Source: Verrucomicrobiota bacterium
GTDB lineage: Bacteria > Verrucomicrobiota > Verrucomicrobiia > Chthoniobacterales > UBA10450
Direction of reading: 5' to 3'
Assembly: GCA_003218345.1 (NCBI GenBank)
Contig: QHNF01000016.1
Coordinates: 1-7,127, forward strand
Length of the DNA: 7,127 nucleotides
Under the pieces are notes generated by a model, which saw only the letters and a program-made list of their open reading frames with translations, was not told the origin of the DNA and searched no databases. Of the stretch, positions 6,586-7,127 are shown in pieces; position 1 is the first letter of the stretch, and each line of letters opens with the position of its first letter. The translations under genes were made by a program, and so were the position numbers.

Positions 6586-6800
6586 AGCGCGCAAAGCCGC
6601 GGCATTCATCTTGAAGTCTGGAGCAGCGTTCCAGAATTGTGTTGCACCAAAGGCGCATGCACTCGGTGCTATCCTTGGGGTGCTGCCAGAATTGTCTTGC
6701 GCCAAAGGCGCAGCATTCACTGCGAGCCTGGGGCACCGCCCCAGGATTCATGGAACCCAAAATTCCCTAGCGCTGAAAGCGCGATTCACTTTCGGGGCAC
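6586..6800. repeat. REP-like array of alternating hairpins ahead of the transposase
   Basis: Two small hairpin types alternate. Type A is a 'gcgc-nAAA-gcgc' stem usually followed by 'gcattcact'. Copies are near 6586-6608, 6644-6662, 6699-6721 (perfect gcgcc/ggcgc) and 6770-6790. Type B is a 'ctgg...ccag' stem: 6617-6635 (tctgga/tccaga), 6674-6690 (worn), 6727-6745 (perfect cctggggc/gccccagg, 3-base loop) and a remnant at about 6791-6800. The 10-mer ccagaattgt occurs exactly at 6631 and 6686, 55 bases apart. A further 'gccaaaggc' at 6564-6572 may be another worn type A. The array fills the gap between the PLP enzyme and the transposase and ends about 20 bases before the transposase start, as expected of REP palindromes tied to their own transposase. 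Confidence 0.72.
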
Positions 6801-6821
6801 CTTCGATGCATGATTAGCGCG

Positions 6822-7127
6822 ATGCCTCAATCACTTAGCAAAGTCATCCTTCACATCATCTTTAGCACGAAGAATCGCGAGCTCTTCCTCGATTCAGACG
6901 TGCGACCGCGAATTCATGCTTACCTGGCAACGATCTGCCGAGATCTCGGTGCAGAACTTCTGCACGTCGGCGGTGTCGCCGATCACGTTCACATTGTGAC
7001 GACGCTGCCGCGAACTCTTTCCCAGGCTCAAGTCGTTGAGCAGATAAAGAAAGCATCCTCGAAATGGATTAAAGAGCTTGACGCTCGCTATCGCACATTT
7101 TTTTGGCAGCGCGGGTATGGCGTTCTC
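6822..7127 (+). CDS. IS200-like / REP-associated tyrosine transposase (Y1_Tnp family), N-terminal fragment
   Basis: The frame is open from ATG 6822 to the window edge, giving the first 102 residues; the rest lies to the right. The start 'MPQSLSKVILHIIFSTKNRE' and the HUH metal-binding motif 'VADHVHIV' (H55 and H57) mark the single-strand DNA transposase family of IS200/IS605 and REP-associated (RAYT) proteins. 'WQRGYG' at 95-100 is the usual block shortly before the catalytic tyrosine helix, which would fall just past the edge and so cannot be checked. An in-frame ATG at 6810 would add four residues; 6822 matches the usual family start better. The hairpin array directly upstream favours the REP-associated branch over a free IS200. 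It is not known whether the full gene is intact. Confidence 0.9.
   Translation, partial: MPQSLSKVILHIIFSTKNRELFLDSDVRPRIHAYLATICRDLGAELLHVGGVADHVHIVTTLPRTLSQAQVVEQIKKASSKWIKELDARYRTFFWQRGYGVL

Noticed and set aside
6862..7056. 64-residue open frame on the minus strand
   Set aside because: It is antisense to the transposase fragment, which has the HUH motif in the plus frame.

Overview
The window is an ordinary chromosomal stretch of about 54-55% GC by eye, carrying seven protein genes (two cut by the window edges) and an unusual load of fold-back repeats in the gaps between them. The gene set, the lack of clear Shine-Dalgarno sites and the repeat styles (a period-10 'cacgaat' repeat, elements of the 'tttggag...ctccaaa' and 'ggtaggg...ccctacc' kind, and a REP-type transposase) suggest a soil or freshwater verrucomicrobial genome. 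That placement is an impression from memory of such genomes; an acidobacterial or other host is not excluded.

Layout. At 1-225 (+) is the end of truA (tRNA pseudouridine synthase). It faces a minus-strand block that reads right to left: a glutamate dehydrogenase (4977-3715), a galactose-mutarotase-like protein (3554-2607), a conserved protein of unknown function (2567-1635) and fumarylacetoacetase (1578-310). The last three are spaced 39 and 56 bases apart and look like one operon. Divergent from glutamate dehydrogenase is a PLP enzyme of the cystathionine gamma-synthase/beta-lyase family (5421-6536, +). At the right edge is the start of an IS200-like/REP-associated transposase (6822 to the window end, +), preceded by an array of small hairpins.

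How the genes fit together. Fumarylacetoacetase is the last step of tyrosine/homogentisate breakdown. Glutamate dehydrogenase can re-oxidise the glutamate made when tyrosine is transaminated, so amino-acid catabolism is a plausible shared theme. No homogentisate dioxygenase or maleylacetoacetate isomerase is visible here. The sugar-mutarotase-like gene does not obviously belong to the theme.

The main non-genic signal is that nearly every gap longer than about 50 bases holds a fold-back element. Three of these (1582-1634, 3642-3709, 5207-5267) are unrelated in sequence but share one design: an outer stem enclosing two side-by-side hairpins. The 443-base gap at 4978-5420 nests three inverted repeats inside each other. 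The gap before the transposase (6537-6821) has about four copies of a two-hairpin unit spaced roughly 55-71 bases apart. Two of the elements create misleading upstream start codons for fumarylacetoacetase and the PLP enzyme, so I moved both starts inward. I saw no RNA gene, CRISPR array, prophage or defence system.
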